A stretch of DNA of 64,000 nt. Source: Orobanche coerulescens (Eukaryota > Streptophyta > Magnoliopsida > Lamiales > Orobanchaceae). This document shows, piece by piece, positions 1 to 10,365 of this stretch. Both the position numbers and the translations under genes were made by a program. The stretch covers positions 132,624,858-132,688,857 of the forward strand of contig CM065812.1 of assembly GCA_033398695.1 (NCBI GenBank), written 5' to 3'. The notes under the pieces were generated by a model that saw nothing but the letters and a program-made list of their open reading frames with translations, was not told the origin of the DNA and did not search any database. The first letter of the stretch is position 1; every line of letters begins with the position of its first letter.

Positions 1-530
1 TATATCAAGTTTTATTACAGTTGATTATCTGATTCTGATTATAGAAAACGTATAATCTATTTTCAAAAAGCAATCCCAAACACCCCCTTAGACGTGTTTA
101 CAAAACTGGTTCAAGATGTAAAGTTAACGGGAGATAAAAACATCGATGATTACACTCCGATTGTTCTTTTGAATGCTATTCGTGATTCTTATAGTGATGT
201 GAAATCTGCCATTAAATATGGTAGAGATCAAGTGACCTTAGATATTGTTGTAAACGGCTTAAAGAGCAAAGAGTTAGATTTGAAAAACAATAAAGGTGCT
301 GCCCTTAGAAATCTTGGCGAGGTTAATTCTGTCAAAGGAAGACCTTAAAAACGCTTTCAAAATAAAAAGTCTTCCAACAGTCAAAATAACCAAACCAACA
401 AGAAAAAGGGCAATGAAAAATTTCGGTTTAAACCTAGACCTAATAATCGTAAGTGTTACAATTGTGGGTCACTACATTCAAGACTGCACTAAACCTAAGA
501 AAAACCAGCAATCTGAACAGGCTAACTTAG
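1..530 (+). pseudogene. copia-1 gag remnant with broken CCHC knuckle
   Basis: Residues encoded at 94-348 (ending in a hydrophilic stretch with KSKELDLKNN) resemble the C-terminal half of a plant copia gag (UBN2-type). A frame change near 300-350 leads to a Lys/Arg-rich tail. The zinc knuckle begins as CYNCG at about 459, but its His and last Cys (HYIQDC) are read in a different frame, so a single-base indel splits the knuckle. Gag would form the particle shell and bind the element RNA. The start codon is not visible in the window. Confidence 0.75.
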
Positions 531-2190
531 CTGTCGGTGAAAATCTGGGTGATGTGTTTATGATTTCCGATGCTATGCATGCTTCTGTGAACTCTGTGTT
601 AGCTGACCTTGGTGAAAATGATTGGCTGGTTGATTCTGGATGCACATTTCACATGACTCCGCATAAACAACTTTTTTCTAGCTATCGTGATTTGAAAAAT
701 CGATATGTGTCTATGCCGGATCATGTAAAACGCAATGTTCTTTGGAATAGAAGCTGTGCCTTAAATTTGAATGGAAATTCGATAACTTTGGAAAATGTTA
801 GGCATGTTCCTCACTTAGCTCATAATTTAATGTCATGTGCATGTCTTGAAGATGATGGTTTTGAAGGTACATGGGCTAAGGGTGCTATGAAAGTTACGAG
901 AGGTCCCAAAACCTTTTTTGTCGCCATTCGTAAAATGAATTTATATATTTGTTCCACTGTAAGTAACTTTTCCGTTAATGCAGTACTTGGAGATAAAACT
1001 GAAATCTGGCATAAATGGTTGGGTCACATTAGTGGTAAAGGTATTGAAATATTGCACAAAAATGGTTGTTTTGGGAATGATAAAATATCTGACTTGCCAT
1101 TTTGTGATAACTGTGTGTATGGTAAGCAACATCGTGCGAACTTTCCCCATTCACCTTCCCCAAACCCCCTAAGAGTTCAAATGTGTTTGAATGTCCGCAT
1201 GCTGATGTGTGGGGGCCTGCCAGTGTTCCGAAACATGGCGGAAACCGATATTTTTTATCTGTGATTGATGATTATTCCAGGAAAGTCTTTGTGTTTCTCC
1301 TTAAGAACAAATCTGATGTGTTTGACACGTTCAAAACGTGGAAAATTTTAATTGAAAATCAGACCGGTAAGAAAATTAAAATTTTGAGAACTGACAACGG
1401 CCTGAAATTTTGCAATAATTTGTTTGATACTTTGTGTGCGGAAAGTGGTATTCAAAGGCATAGATAAAGACTACACCCCTCAACAAAACGGAATTGCTGA
1501 GCGCATGAACCGAACCCTCCTTGATAGGGTAAGGTCTATGCTCGTCAGCTCCGGATTGTCAAAACGTTTTTGGGGTGAGGCTTTATCTACAACTGCCTAT
1601 ATTATAAACAGATCTCCATCTGTCCCTTTGAATGGAAACTATCCAGAATCTGTGTGGACTGGTAGTAATATTGATTTCTCAAATCTTCGTGTATTTGGGT
1701 GTGTTGCATATGTTCATCAAAAACAAGATAAACTAGAACCTAGATCGATAAGATGTGTGTTCTTAGGCTACCCGGAGGGAGTTAAGGGATTTAGGTTATG
1801 GCTTAAGGGCGAACCAGGGTTTAAGGTGCTAATTAGTAGGGATGTTATATTTAATGAAGATGAATTTCCTTGTCTTGAACATCCTGCACCCGCACCCGTG
1901 CACATGCCTAATCCAGAATTTGTTTCTAACTACCCTACCTTAAGTGAGGTGAAGCCTGAAAATGATGAAACTTTGCATGCTGAAAATGAAAATCATTCCA
2001 AAAATTATAGTGATGAAGTAATTGAAAATGTTGATGAAAGTGCTGATCTGACCAACTATCAATTAACTAGAGATAGGCCTAGAAGAGAGAATGTTAGGAG
2101 GCCTCATCACTTTGATGATTTTCATATGATGTCCCATGCTTGCAATGTGTTTGAATCTTTAGATAATAACGAACCTAAAAGCTACAAAGA
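531..2190 (+). pseudogene. copia-1 protease and integrase remnants
   Basis: An aspartic protease signature (WLVDSGCTFHMTPH) lies at about 622-663, with the catalytic D-S-G intact. The GAG-pre-integrase HHCC zinc domain follows (WHKWLGH ... CDNCVYGKQH, about 1008-1132). The integrase core shows its first catalytic Asp region (HADVWGP), the second in TDNG (about 1393) and the glutamate in GIAERMNRT (about 1492). Frames change at about 1185 and 1465, so no continuous protein exists. The downstream part (FGCVAYVHQ, FLGYPEGVKG, SRDVIFNEDEF) matches the usual copia integrase C-terminal region. The domains are clear and the gene is inactive. Confidence 0.9.
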
Positions 2191-3719
2191 TGCTTTAAAA
2201 TCTGAAAATACTTCTGATTGGTTAAATGCTATGAATGATGAAATGAATTCCCTGCATGTTAACCAAACCTGGACTCTTGTTCCAAAACCTGAACGTTGTT
2301 CTCTTGTGGACTGTAAGTGGTTATTTAAGGTTAAGAATGAAGTAGAGAATATCAGATTTAAAGCTAGGTTGGTTGCTAAAGGTTTCACTCAAAAGGAAGG
2401 AATTGATTACACCGAGATATTTGCTCTGTTGTGAAATTCACCACCGTGCGTATCATGCTTGCTTTAGTTGCTCACTTTAATTGGGAATTAAAACAAATGG
2501 ATGTTAAAACAACTTTTCTTCATGGTGAATTAAATGAGAAAATTTATATGAGGCAAAGGAAGGTTTTGTCGACTCTAAGAAACTCGATCACGTTTGCCTT
2601 CTTAAAAAGGCCCTTTATGGCACAAACAGCTTCCAAGGCAATGGAACAAGAAGTTTGACTCTTACATGCTTTCTTTAAAATTCAAACGTAGTTCGTATGA
2701 CCCTTGTCTCTATTTTAAAGTAGACTCCACTGTTCCTATCTTCTTGCTTATCTATGTGGATGACATGTTACTTGTGAGTCCGTGCATAAAATTGATTGAT
2801 CATGTTAGATCTTGTCTTAGTGATCAATTTGACATGAAATACCTTGGAGACGCCCAGAAAATTTTAGGCATGAATATTGTTAGATATAGGAAAAATTGTT
2901 CTTTGTTTCTCAATCAGTCTTCCTACATAGAGAAAATACTTGAAAAATTTTCTATGACTGCTGCAAAATCTGCTTCTGTGCCTCTTGCTGCCCATTTTCT
3001 GTTATGCAAAGATCAATCACCAAAAACTATTGAAGAAGAAAAATCAATGGAAAAATTTCCCTACGCTAATGCTATAGGATCAGTCATGTATCTAATGGTT
3101 AGTACCAGACCTGATATAGCCTATGCTGTTAGTTGCTTGAGTAGATACATGTCTAATCCTGGTATGCCACATTGGGAAGCCTTGAAGTGGCTTCTCCGTT
3201 ATTTGAAATCCTTTGTGGATGTTGGTATTAAGTTTTCTAAATCTGGTGATGGTGTTAAACTTGTTGGATATGTGGATTCTAACTTTGCTAATGATCGTGA
3301 CAATCGAAAATCCACGACCTCTTATGTGTTTACCCTTTGTGGCTCTTGCATTAGTTGGAAATCTCGATTCTGAATGTTGTTGCTTTATCTACAATCGAAT
3401 CAATATGTTGCTACAACCGAGGCATTTAAAGAAGCCATATGGCTAAAGGGTCTTACGTCCAAATCGGTTTTACGAAAGAAAAGTCGTGGTATTTTCGGAT
3501 AGTCAACTGAATTCACTATGCAAAAATCCTGTCTTTCATGATCGCACTAAACATATTGATGTTAAATTTCATTTTATTCGTGACATTGTTGAAAAAGGTG
3601 AACTTGATCTTGGAAAAATTCCTTCAGAATTCAATCCTGCAGATATGGGCACCAAATGCTTGCCTTTGGAGAAGTTTGTGTCCTGCACTGACCTGCTGAA
3701 CTTGGGAACTCAAGACTAA
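2191..3719 (+). pseudogene. copia-1 reverse transcriptase and RNase H remnants
   Basis: RT begins with the usual copia pre-motif (WLNAMNDEMNSL, about 2219-2254), then KARLVAKGFTQKEGIDYTE. Further blocks are MDVKTTFLHGEL (about 2500) and the catalytic YVDDMLL (about 2754-2774). The RNase H part includes STRPDIAYAV, the tract around GYVDSNFANDRDNRKSTT, and DRTKHIDVKFHFIRD near 3540-3585. Stops or shifts at about 2434, 2658, 3373 and 3440-3485 break the frame. The enzyme would copy element RNA into DNA; this copy cannot encode it. Confidence 0.9.
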
Positions 3720-3923
3720 CTCTTAGTCTTTGCCTTCTTTGTGATGGCTTTACATTCTTAGTGAATTATTATGCTATCTTTGTGATAGTCCTGCTGTCTT
3801 AATGATTGCTTTCTTTGTGATTACCTGTACTTACTTTGTGTTTTGTGTGCAGGTGATGTCCGGCGATGATGACCTCCGTCTCCCTTATGTACCCCGATGA
3901 CTCATTTGGCCCATGTGGAGAAT

Positions 3924-4833
3924 TGTTGGGATTAAGTGGCCCAAATGAATAAAATAATGAGGGCCCAAATTTATCTCCTGCAGCCCACTTAAAATCGGAC
4001 CCGGCCCGGAACTTTTTTGGAAGCAGCCCATTAGTGTGGGATTAATCCTGGCCATTTATCTGGTATCTATTAATCCCAGCCGTTAGTTTTATATTTACCC
4101 TAAATATATAAACCCTTATCCCAAACCCTACCCCTCACTTCACTCATCTCACCCGCCATCTGTCTTCACCCACCCCTTATCTCTCCCGATTTTCTTTCCT
4201 TCTTCTTCTCGGTTTGACCTGTTCTTCTGATGGAAAGTAAATCCTCCCGATTTCATCTCTTCGTTTTGTTGTTCCGATTCTCCTATAAATTCCGATTTCG
4301 GAGGAGATGAAAGCACAACAAAACAAAGAGAGCAAGTGATATATTTTCTTTGAATCCATCGGTTTTTCTCTGTGAAATAATTGAGGTTTTTTGTGGGTGA
4401 GGTTTGTGAGAATCGGGATCTGATCTTCTGGGGGTTTTTCGGTAGCTTTGTGCTTCGATTCTGGTTTTGGGGTTTTGGATCGATTGAATCTTGCTTGGTG
4501 CTTTGATTCTTCGGTGGTTGCTTCCGGTTCCGGTGGTGGGCTTCGGTTCGAGGTGCTGGCCGCGGGTCTTGTGAGTCCAGGACGTGGCTACGGGGACGGA
4601 GGACTGAGCCGGCCAGTTGTTTCCGACAGTGACATCACTTTCCGACGGTTTCGGCCGTTTGGTTTGCATTTTCTATTCCCACTGTTATTATTTTCTTTTC
4701 CCAGTTGTTGTTTGATTTATTTAATAGAAGTTGTGTAATCCCTAATCCCTATCCCGAATAGATTCGTGTAATAGTTATATTTGTTATAATTATTGTAATA
4801 ATCGTGCCACCCGATTCGGACCAATACTCAACA
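3924..4833 (+). repeat. copia-1 3' LTR (910 bp)
   Basis: The segment starts TGTTGGGATTAAG and ends ACTCAACA, giving the terminal inverted repeat TGTTG...CAACA expected of a copia LTR. It follows the RNase H end by about 200 bp. A TATA element lies at 4103-4115, followed by a pyrimidine-rich leader typical of plant transcription starts. Only one LTR is in the window, so the boundary rests on the inverted repeat and position, not on pairwise alignment. Confidence 0.8.
4103..4115 (+). promoter_or_regulatory. TATA box of copia-1 LTR
   Basis: AATATATAAACCC, about 180 bp inside the LTR, is followed by a C/T-rich tract (4120-4205) as in plant core promoters. Confidence 0.55.
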
Positions 4834-5717
4834 CCCACTATTCAGGAAAGCCATATTTTTTGAAGCATATGGAAAGTTGGAAACTTCATGTCCATTTCAA
4901 TGACAATACATGCAATTCGTACCACTTTTATCCACTTGGTTTACCCCGGTTGTGTGCCACAATTGAAGCTATTTTTTTACGGCCAATGTCATTAAGTCAT
5001 CTCGCTCGGCCTTCGCTCAGAAAGGCTCATGTAGGAGCTCCTCTTGTAACATTACTTGATAAGATCTTGACAAAGATGGAAGTGGTTTCTGAAACAGTAA
5101 AATACAGCGAACATTACCATATAGGTCTTCGTTAGTGCCTTAGAGAAACTGATGGAAGCGCTCTTCGTTGAAACTCTACTTTAATTGTTTGGGAAGATCG
5201 TATGTACAACCACCATATTTACATACTGGAATTGGTTAGTATATATCCAACTCGCCCCTGGGAATATGTAATTGCCCCAAGTACTCGACGGCTGGCATGG
5301 TTTTGGATTGAAAACATGTTGCTAATGAGTTTTTAATTTGCTGGATCATCACGCTGATATCGATGCTGAAGCGGTCCTTAAATGAATCCCACAATGGTTT
5401 CGCTTCTCCAAATTAAGGTATGTTCCATTTTGTAGATGCATCGATCTTATGCAGTATACATTGCGCAAGAGTCGATTGCACGTAATACTAATATTCCAAT
5501 TTATCCATTATATGTTGGTTTAATGATCATCCCGTCGATGAAGCCAAAATTCAGTCGAGCCCTAAATGATGCCCTAATCGATCGGAACCACACTTCATAG
5601 TTTTACCAACGAAACACATTCATAATTGTATTACTGGGATTAATGTTAGATCCAAGATACTATGGGGTGGAAGATTTAATCTTCATCACAAGCGTCTGTT
5701 CGGTCCGCGAACTATCT
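4834..5717. other. unassigned segment between copia-1 and element E, with a decayed coding-like stretch
   Basis: A 91-codon open stretch at 4860-5135 (plus strand) starts MKHMESWKLHVHF. Further short open stretches follow in shifting frames to about 5340, for example WEDRMYNHHIYILELV at about 5189-5236. I do not recognise the family. Amino-acid composition looks protein-like, but stops and shifts suggest a pseudogene fragment. The sequence is interrupted at 5717 by element E and would continue at 28595. No RNA gene or repeat is seen here. Confidence 0.3.
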
Positions 5718-5984
5718 TGGTATAGAAACAAGAGATAGAAACAAGAGAGAACTCTTTTTCTAAACACACTCAATTTATTCCTTAACTTTAAGATGATTGA
5801 ATACATATGATATTAGCCTATTTATAGATATAAAACACAATGTGAATACCTAATGTTTCAATCAAAGATGGCTGCAAATATTCAATTGTGTTGGTTGTTG
5901 AATGGTGTGAATGGTGAGTGGTTGGAATTGAATGTGAATGGTTGAAATTCCAATTTGGTGGCCTTCTAGATGACCAATGGGTCA
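5718..5984 (-). repeat. Element E 3' LTR
   Basis: On the plus strand it begins TGGTATAG and ends GGGTCA, and it matches 28323-28589 almost base for base. Read on the minus strand, a TATA box (CTATAAATAGG) lies at plus 5817-5827. A purine-biased tract (ACTCGGGGAGTATA on the minus strand, plus 5985-5998) abuts it as the likely polypurine tract. A minus-strand frame ends about 36 bases before the LTR. Confidence 0.93.
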
Positions 5985-6020
5985 TATACTCCCCGAGTTG
6001 GGAAGAATTCGCCCTCGAGT

Positions 6021-6885
6021 TTAATCTGCTTCATCATCTAAATAAGGCGAAAGATCAGCAACGTTAAAAGTTGCGGAAACACCATATGTTCCAGGCAGTT
6101 TTACTTTGTAAGCATTGTCATTGATTTTCTGCACAATTTTGAACGGTCCATCAGCTCTAGGTGACAACTTGGCATTTGGTTGATTTGGAAATCTTTCCTT
6201 TCGCAGATGAATCCAGACCAAATCTCCAACTTTAAAAATTTGTTTCTTCCGATGTTTGTCTCGCTGAGTTTTATATTTCGAATTTTGTTTTTGAATCCTC
6301 TCTCGAACTTGTTCATGTAGTTTCTTGATTTCCTTTGCTCGACTATCTGCATCGGAGCTGAATTGTTGTTTGTCGGTTGATGGAGTCAAATCAAGTGGAC
6401 TCAGGGGACGAGTGCCATATACTACTTCAAAAGGACATTTCCCAGTGGCTTGATTAGTTGAATTGTTGTAAGCAAATTCAATCTGAGGAAGAATAAGATC
6501 CCACTGCTTCAAATTTTTACCAACAAAACTTCGAAGTAGATTTCCCAATAGACGATTGACAGCTTCTTTTTATCCATCAGTCTGGGGATGACTAGCACTA
6601 CTGCACTGAAGTTTAGTTCCCATCTTTTTCCACAAAGTTCTCCAAAAGTAGCTTAAGAACTTCACATCTCGATCAGAAGTGATAGTTTTTGGAATTCCAT
6701 GAAGACGAACTATTTCCTTGAAATATAAATCAGCAACTTGAATAGCATCATTAGTCTTGTGACACGGAATGAAATGAGCCATCTTTGAAAATCTGTCTAC
6801 CACGACCATGATTGAATCTTTCTGGCGTTGACTTCGTGGTAGTCCTAGAATGAAATCCATGCTAACATCTTCCCATGGTGATTCT
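6021..6885 (-). pseudogene. Element E integrase core and C-terminal part (3' piece of split gene)
   Basis: Minus-strand frames carry [11 protein letters not shown] with the first catalytic Asp, then [16 protein letters not shown] with the second Asp, and FAYNNSTN, VVYGTRPLSPLDL in the downstream half. The C-terminal domain includes HLRKERFP and SATFNVADLSPYL. An in-frame TAA near 6568 interrupts the segment just after SHPQTDG, where the catalytic Glu is normally met. The 5' piece of the gene is at 24441-24789, displaced by the insertion of element A at 6886. The codon continues across the duplicated attct. Confidence 0.9.
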
Positions 6886-7138
6886 TGTAATATCCGGTAT
6901 TTTTCTTTCCCTTGTATTTTTTATTTTTGGTATATTTCTCGGTCATAGTGACCCTCGTGTACCTTTCAGTATGTCCTTCCTGTCAACTGTTGAACTGTAT
7001 TCTCGTTATTGTTGTGCGGAACCGCCATTTCGGGGTTGCCGTGGATCCATTTCGTGTTATTGGTTCCCAAATGTTGATTCCTATCGTTTTTATTCTCTTT
7101 CCGATCATTTTTATCATTTTGGGACCCAAAGAGGGTGT

Positions 7139-7353
7139 GGGCCGCGGCACAAGGTGTGTGCGCTGCGGCACACAAATTTCTTCAGTTGTTGGTCGAACAA
7201 ACTGTACTGTGTGCCGCGGCACACCCATCCGGTGCCGCGGCACACTCGTGTGTCATCTGAGACCAAAACCCGCATGTACCGGGTGCCGCGGCTGCGCAGC
7301 CGTGCCGCACACCGCCGAACCACAGGAGTAATTTTTGGCTGTACGCGGCACAC
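7139..7353. repeat. Palindrome cluster of element A 5' LTR (GTGCCGCGGCAC type)
   Basis: Several copies of GTGCCGCGGCAC and variants lie about 20-230 bp upstream of the candidate TATA. The perfect 16-bp palindrome GTGTGCCGCGGCACAC is at 7209-7224. Compared with the 3' LTR (22743-23010) this copy has lost repeat units and carries disrupted palindromes. Confidence 0.85.
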
Positions 7354-8229
7354 AATGCGGTCAACCCCCTATAATTGTGTCGTTTTGAGCGTCCGCTGCT
7401 CATTTCCTTCTTCTTCTTCCTGCGACGCGAGAGAGAGTGAGAGAGGGGGAGAGTTCTTCATCATTATTCATTGGGGGGTTGATTTTCATCATTTTTCTTT
7501 GGTAGTGAAGCCCGGACAATCAATCCAACGCGTGTTCTTCGGATCTTAGTACTTGAATATCCGAAGGTAACATCTCTAGAACCCTATTTTCGAATAATTG
7601 GGGATTTTGGGGTTTTTGTCCGATTCTTTCCGTTTTGTTGATAGATTCTTGATGAATATGATTAATCTTGTTTCTATCATAAATTTTCCTACGGATTCAG
7701 TGTAATATCCGCAATTTCGAATTTCGGTAATTTTCTTTTTTTCGGCGGAAGTCTGTTTTGACGACTCGCTCATGACCGTTTCGTCATTTCGAGAATGATT
7801 AATTCTGCACATTTTGTCATCCGAGTTCGTTTCGGTGTCGTTTTGTTGAGTTCCGTGCTTTTTAGCGACTTTTCCGCACTTGAGTTCGATTCTTGCGAAT
7901 CTCGGTCGAAACTGTTGTTTCAAGTTTCTCGCAAGTTCATTTAATGTTATTATTCATGTTGCGAGCTTTGGTTCGGTGTTTCGATCACGTATCGTGATTT
8001 TCGGACGTTTTGGGCCATTTTTGTAATTTCCCAAAGTTTGGGGTAATTATTTCCATTGTCGAATTCCGACACTTCGGATGGTCGGAATCGTGTGTTCTCT
8101 TAGTGCTTGGATTCGTCTTTGCGAGTACTTCGTAACCGTATCTTCGATTTTTACTCAGGTTCGAGTTTCGGGGTCGTCCGGGCCGTCGGAGTGGCCACGG
8201 CCGAGTCACGGCCGGGCGAGGGCTGCTTT

Positions 8230-8491
8230 GGCGAGTTACGGCCGTAAGGTGCGATTCTGGCCGTAAGGTGTCGAGTTACGGCCGTAAGCGTGATCGAATG
8301 CGGCCGTCTGGCCAGGCGGATTTTGACGATTCTGGCCGTAAGGTGTGCGAGTTACGGCCGTAAGTGTCCATTTGGTCTTTGGCGATTGAGCGAATGCGGT
8401 TACGGCCGTAAGGCTGCCGAGTACGGCCGTAAGGTGTCGAGTTACGGCCGTAAGGCATGCGATTCTGGCCGTAACTCACGGCTATATAGCC
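8230..8491 (+). promoter_or_regulatory. B1 5' LTR promoter: TTACGGCCGTAA palindrome array and TATA
   Basis: Perfect TTACGGCCGTAA at 8236-8247, 8276-8287, 8352-8363, 8400-8411 and 8442-8453. Variants with TCTGGCCGTAA or GTACGGCCGTAA lie between them. The last variant ends about 5 bp before GCTATATAGCC (8481-8491). Position suggests binding sites in U3, though hairpin formation is also possible. Confidence 0.8.
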
Positions 8492-9129
8492 TGGCTCGGC
8501 CAGATTTCATTTCCTACCCGATTTCTTTTCCTTCTTTCGGCGATTGGCGACGGGTGCGACGGGAAATGGAGTTCTTGGCCGATTCTAATCATTTCCAAGG
8601 CATTTTGGAAGATCCTTGTTGATTATGTCAACATCTAATCCGTGTATTTCGTCGAATCAAGGTATATTTCTTGATTATCCTTCAAGTTGACTTTTCGGAG
8701 AAATTGTTCTTGATTTCGTTTCTAATCCGATTTTGATACATCGGTTGGTGTAGTATGATGTTATTAATCGTGTTCTATGGGTTGTACATCCATATATCGA
8801 GTTTGTTTAACTCGATTGACGATTCGAGTGTTCTTGGGAATTATTGAACATTTAGTGTTCGATTAAATGTCCTAATGAGTTTCCCTTCGATAGTTTGTTG
8901 GGATTTCCGTTGTTTTGGCCTTGATTCTCGTCGTAACCATGTGTTATTGTTCCTTAGGAGGTTTATAGGTGTTCGAGGATTCCGATGTTGAATCCCGTTT
9001 GGTGATTGATGATTCATGTGGTGTTATTCTCGTAATACTCGTGGTGCTATCGCGTTCTTGATATTGTTCGGGGGTTCGGGGCTATTCGACCGCGTCCTAT
9101 CCGTCGTCTCATTGCGATTGTAATTTGAG

Positions 9130-10365
9130 GCAAGTACCTTGCCCATACTATTCTTGTTTTGTGAATGTGATAATTGGTGATCGTCTGTATATATTTGTTT
9201 GATTGTTTAAAACGAGTTTTCAAAAGATTTGGTTAGCCTTGTTAAAGGCCCTCTTTCAAAATCGTGTGTGTTTTGTGATTGGTGTGTTTCTCAAACGAGT
9301 ATGTGAATCTTATGGACATGGTTGGTGTTGATGATGCACTTGGTATTTGCGTGTGTACGTATATTGTTTCATTTCGGTGCATTGTGGTTGACGTGTTGTT
9401 TTACTAAGTGTTTGATGCCTCTGGGTGAATTGTTTGGATATCCTCGGTGTGATATATTACTCGTGCTTGAGTTTGTTTAGCTATCCGGTAGCGGGAGGGT
9501 CCTTCGAGGCCTCGGGCGGGAATCATTGATATTACTCTGTTCCCAAGGCGTCTTATGTGTTGTGATTTGTTTAGCTAGCCAGCGCGGGAGGGTCCTTCGA
9601 GGCCTCGGGCGGGAATCAATGATATTACTCTGTTCCCAAGGCGATGCTATGTGTTGTGATTTGTTTAGCTAGCCAGCGCGTGAGGGTCCTTCGAGGCCTC
9701 GGGCGGGAATCAATGATATTACTCTGTTCCCAAGGCGATGCTATGTGTTGTGATTTGTTTAGCTAGCCAGCGCGGGAGGGTCCTTCGAGGCCTCGGGCGG
9801 GAATCAATGATATTACTCTGTTCCCAAGGCGATCGTAGGTGTTGTGATATGTTATTTAGTGAATGTATTTTACTCACCGTGTGTTGGTTCGACGGGGCCA
9901 CGACGGGAATTCCAATGGGTGAGTCCAGGAATCACGAGTAAAAACTTCACGAGTTGGTATTTGATTTTTCGTCCGTCGAGGACACGTGACTTGGGTTTTG
10001 CCCCTGTGAACTGTTGTCGTTTTTTTTTCTATTTGCGAAAACAAACCTTTGGTGTGACCTGTTGATTTTGGAAAGAGAAGGATTCGGAAATACTATATTG
10101 TTTTCTATTAAAACTCTCGATGGCATTTTAAACTGTTTTATAAATTGTTTTCCCTTGATTTGTGATCTTTCTGTTTTGGAATGTTTTACCAAACTCATGC
10201 CTCGGGAAGTGCTTTTCATTACGTTTGGAACTTTGAGGATTCTGATTATTATTGTTCTGGAACTTGTATTGTATGGCTCGTATTTTCACTTGTACTTGCA
10301 CTAGCAAAACGGTGGAGTTTTGCTAACCCAGTATTCGGGGGGTGGATGTCTATTTTTGCATTCAG
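9130..10365 (+). other. Candidate GC-AG intron inside B1 5' LTR
   Basis: TTGAG|GCAAGTACC at 9130; CTAAC at 10323-10327, within a TAGCAAAAC/GTTTTGCTA stem; TTTTTGCATTCAG|G ending at 10365. The interval is 1236 bp, and branch-to-acceptor spacing is about 39 nt, normal for plants. The homologous interval in the 3' LTR is 14868-16101. Splicing not shown. Confidence 0.45.
9479..9850 (+). repeat. Tandem repeats of about 94 bp in B1 5' LTR
   Basis: Four units starting AGCTAGCC (first AGCTATCC) at about 9479, 9573, 9667 and 9761. Each holds GGGAGGGTCCTTCGAGGCC and GGGAATCAATGATATTACTC. Four units are also present in the 3' LTR (15217-15570). Confidence 0.93.

Larger units (their letters stand above)
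1..4833 (+). mobile_element. copia-1: Ty1/copia LTR retrotransposon, 5' end outside window
   Basis: The segment holds copia domains in the copia order: gag, protease, integrase, reverse transcriptase, RNase H, then a 3' LTR at 3924-4833. Integrase before RT is diagnostic of Ty1/copia rather than Ty3/gypsy. The 5' LTR and primer site lie left of the window, so the target duplication cannot be checked; the 5 bases right of the LTR are cccac. The reading frame is broken by several single-base shifts and stops (near 350, 470, 1185, 1465, 2434, 2660, 3373), so the copy is dead. The copia lineage was not assigned. Confidence 0.93.

Noticed and set aside
4283..4738. Open frames on both strands in the copia-1 LTR
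   Set aside because: They overlap each other inside the LTR and show no domain.
6912..7549. Cys/Arg/Pro-rich open frames on both strands across 6912-7549 and 22512-23202
   Set aside because: They translate the GCCGCGGCAC palindrome array; both strands open together because the repeat is palindromic.
8230..8475. Short repeats with unique spacers, superficially like a CRISPR array
   Set aside because: The repeats are 12-bp palindromes with uneven spacers, inside a plant LTR and duplicated in the partner LTR; no cas genes.
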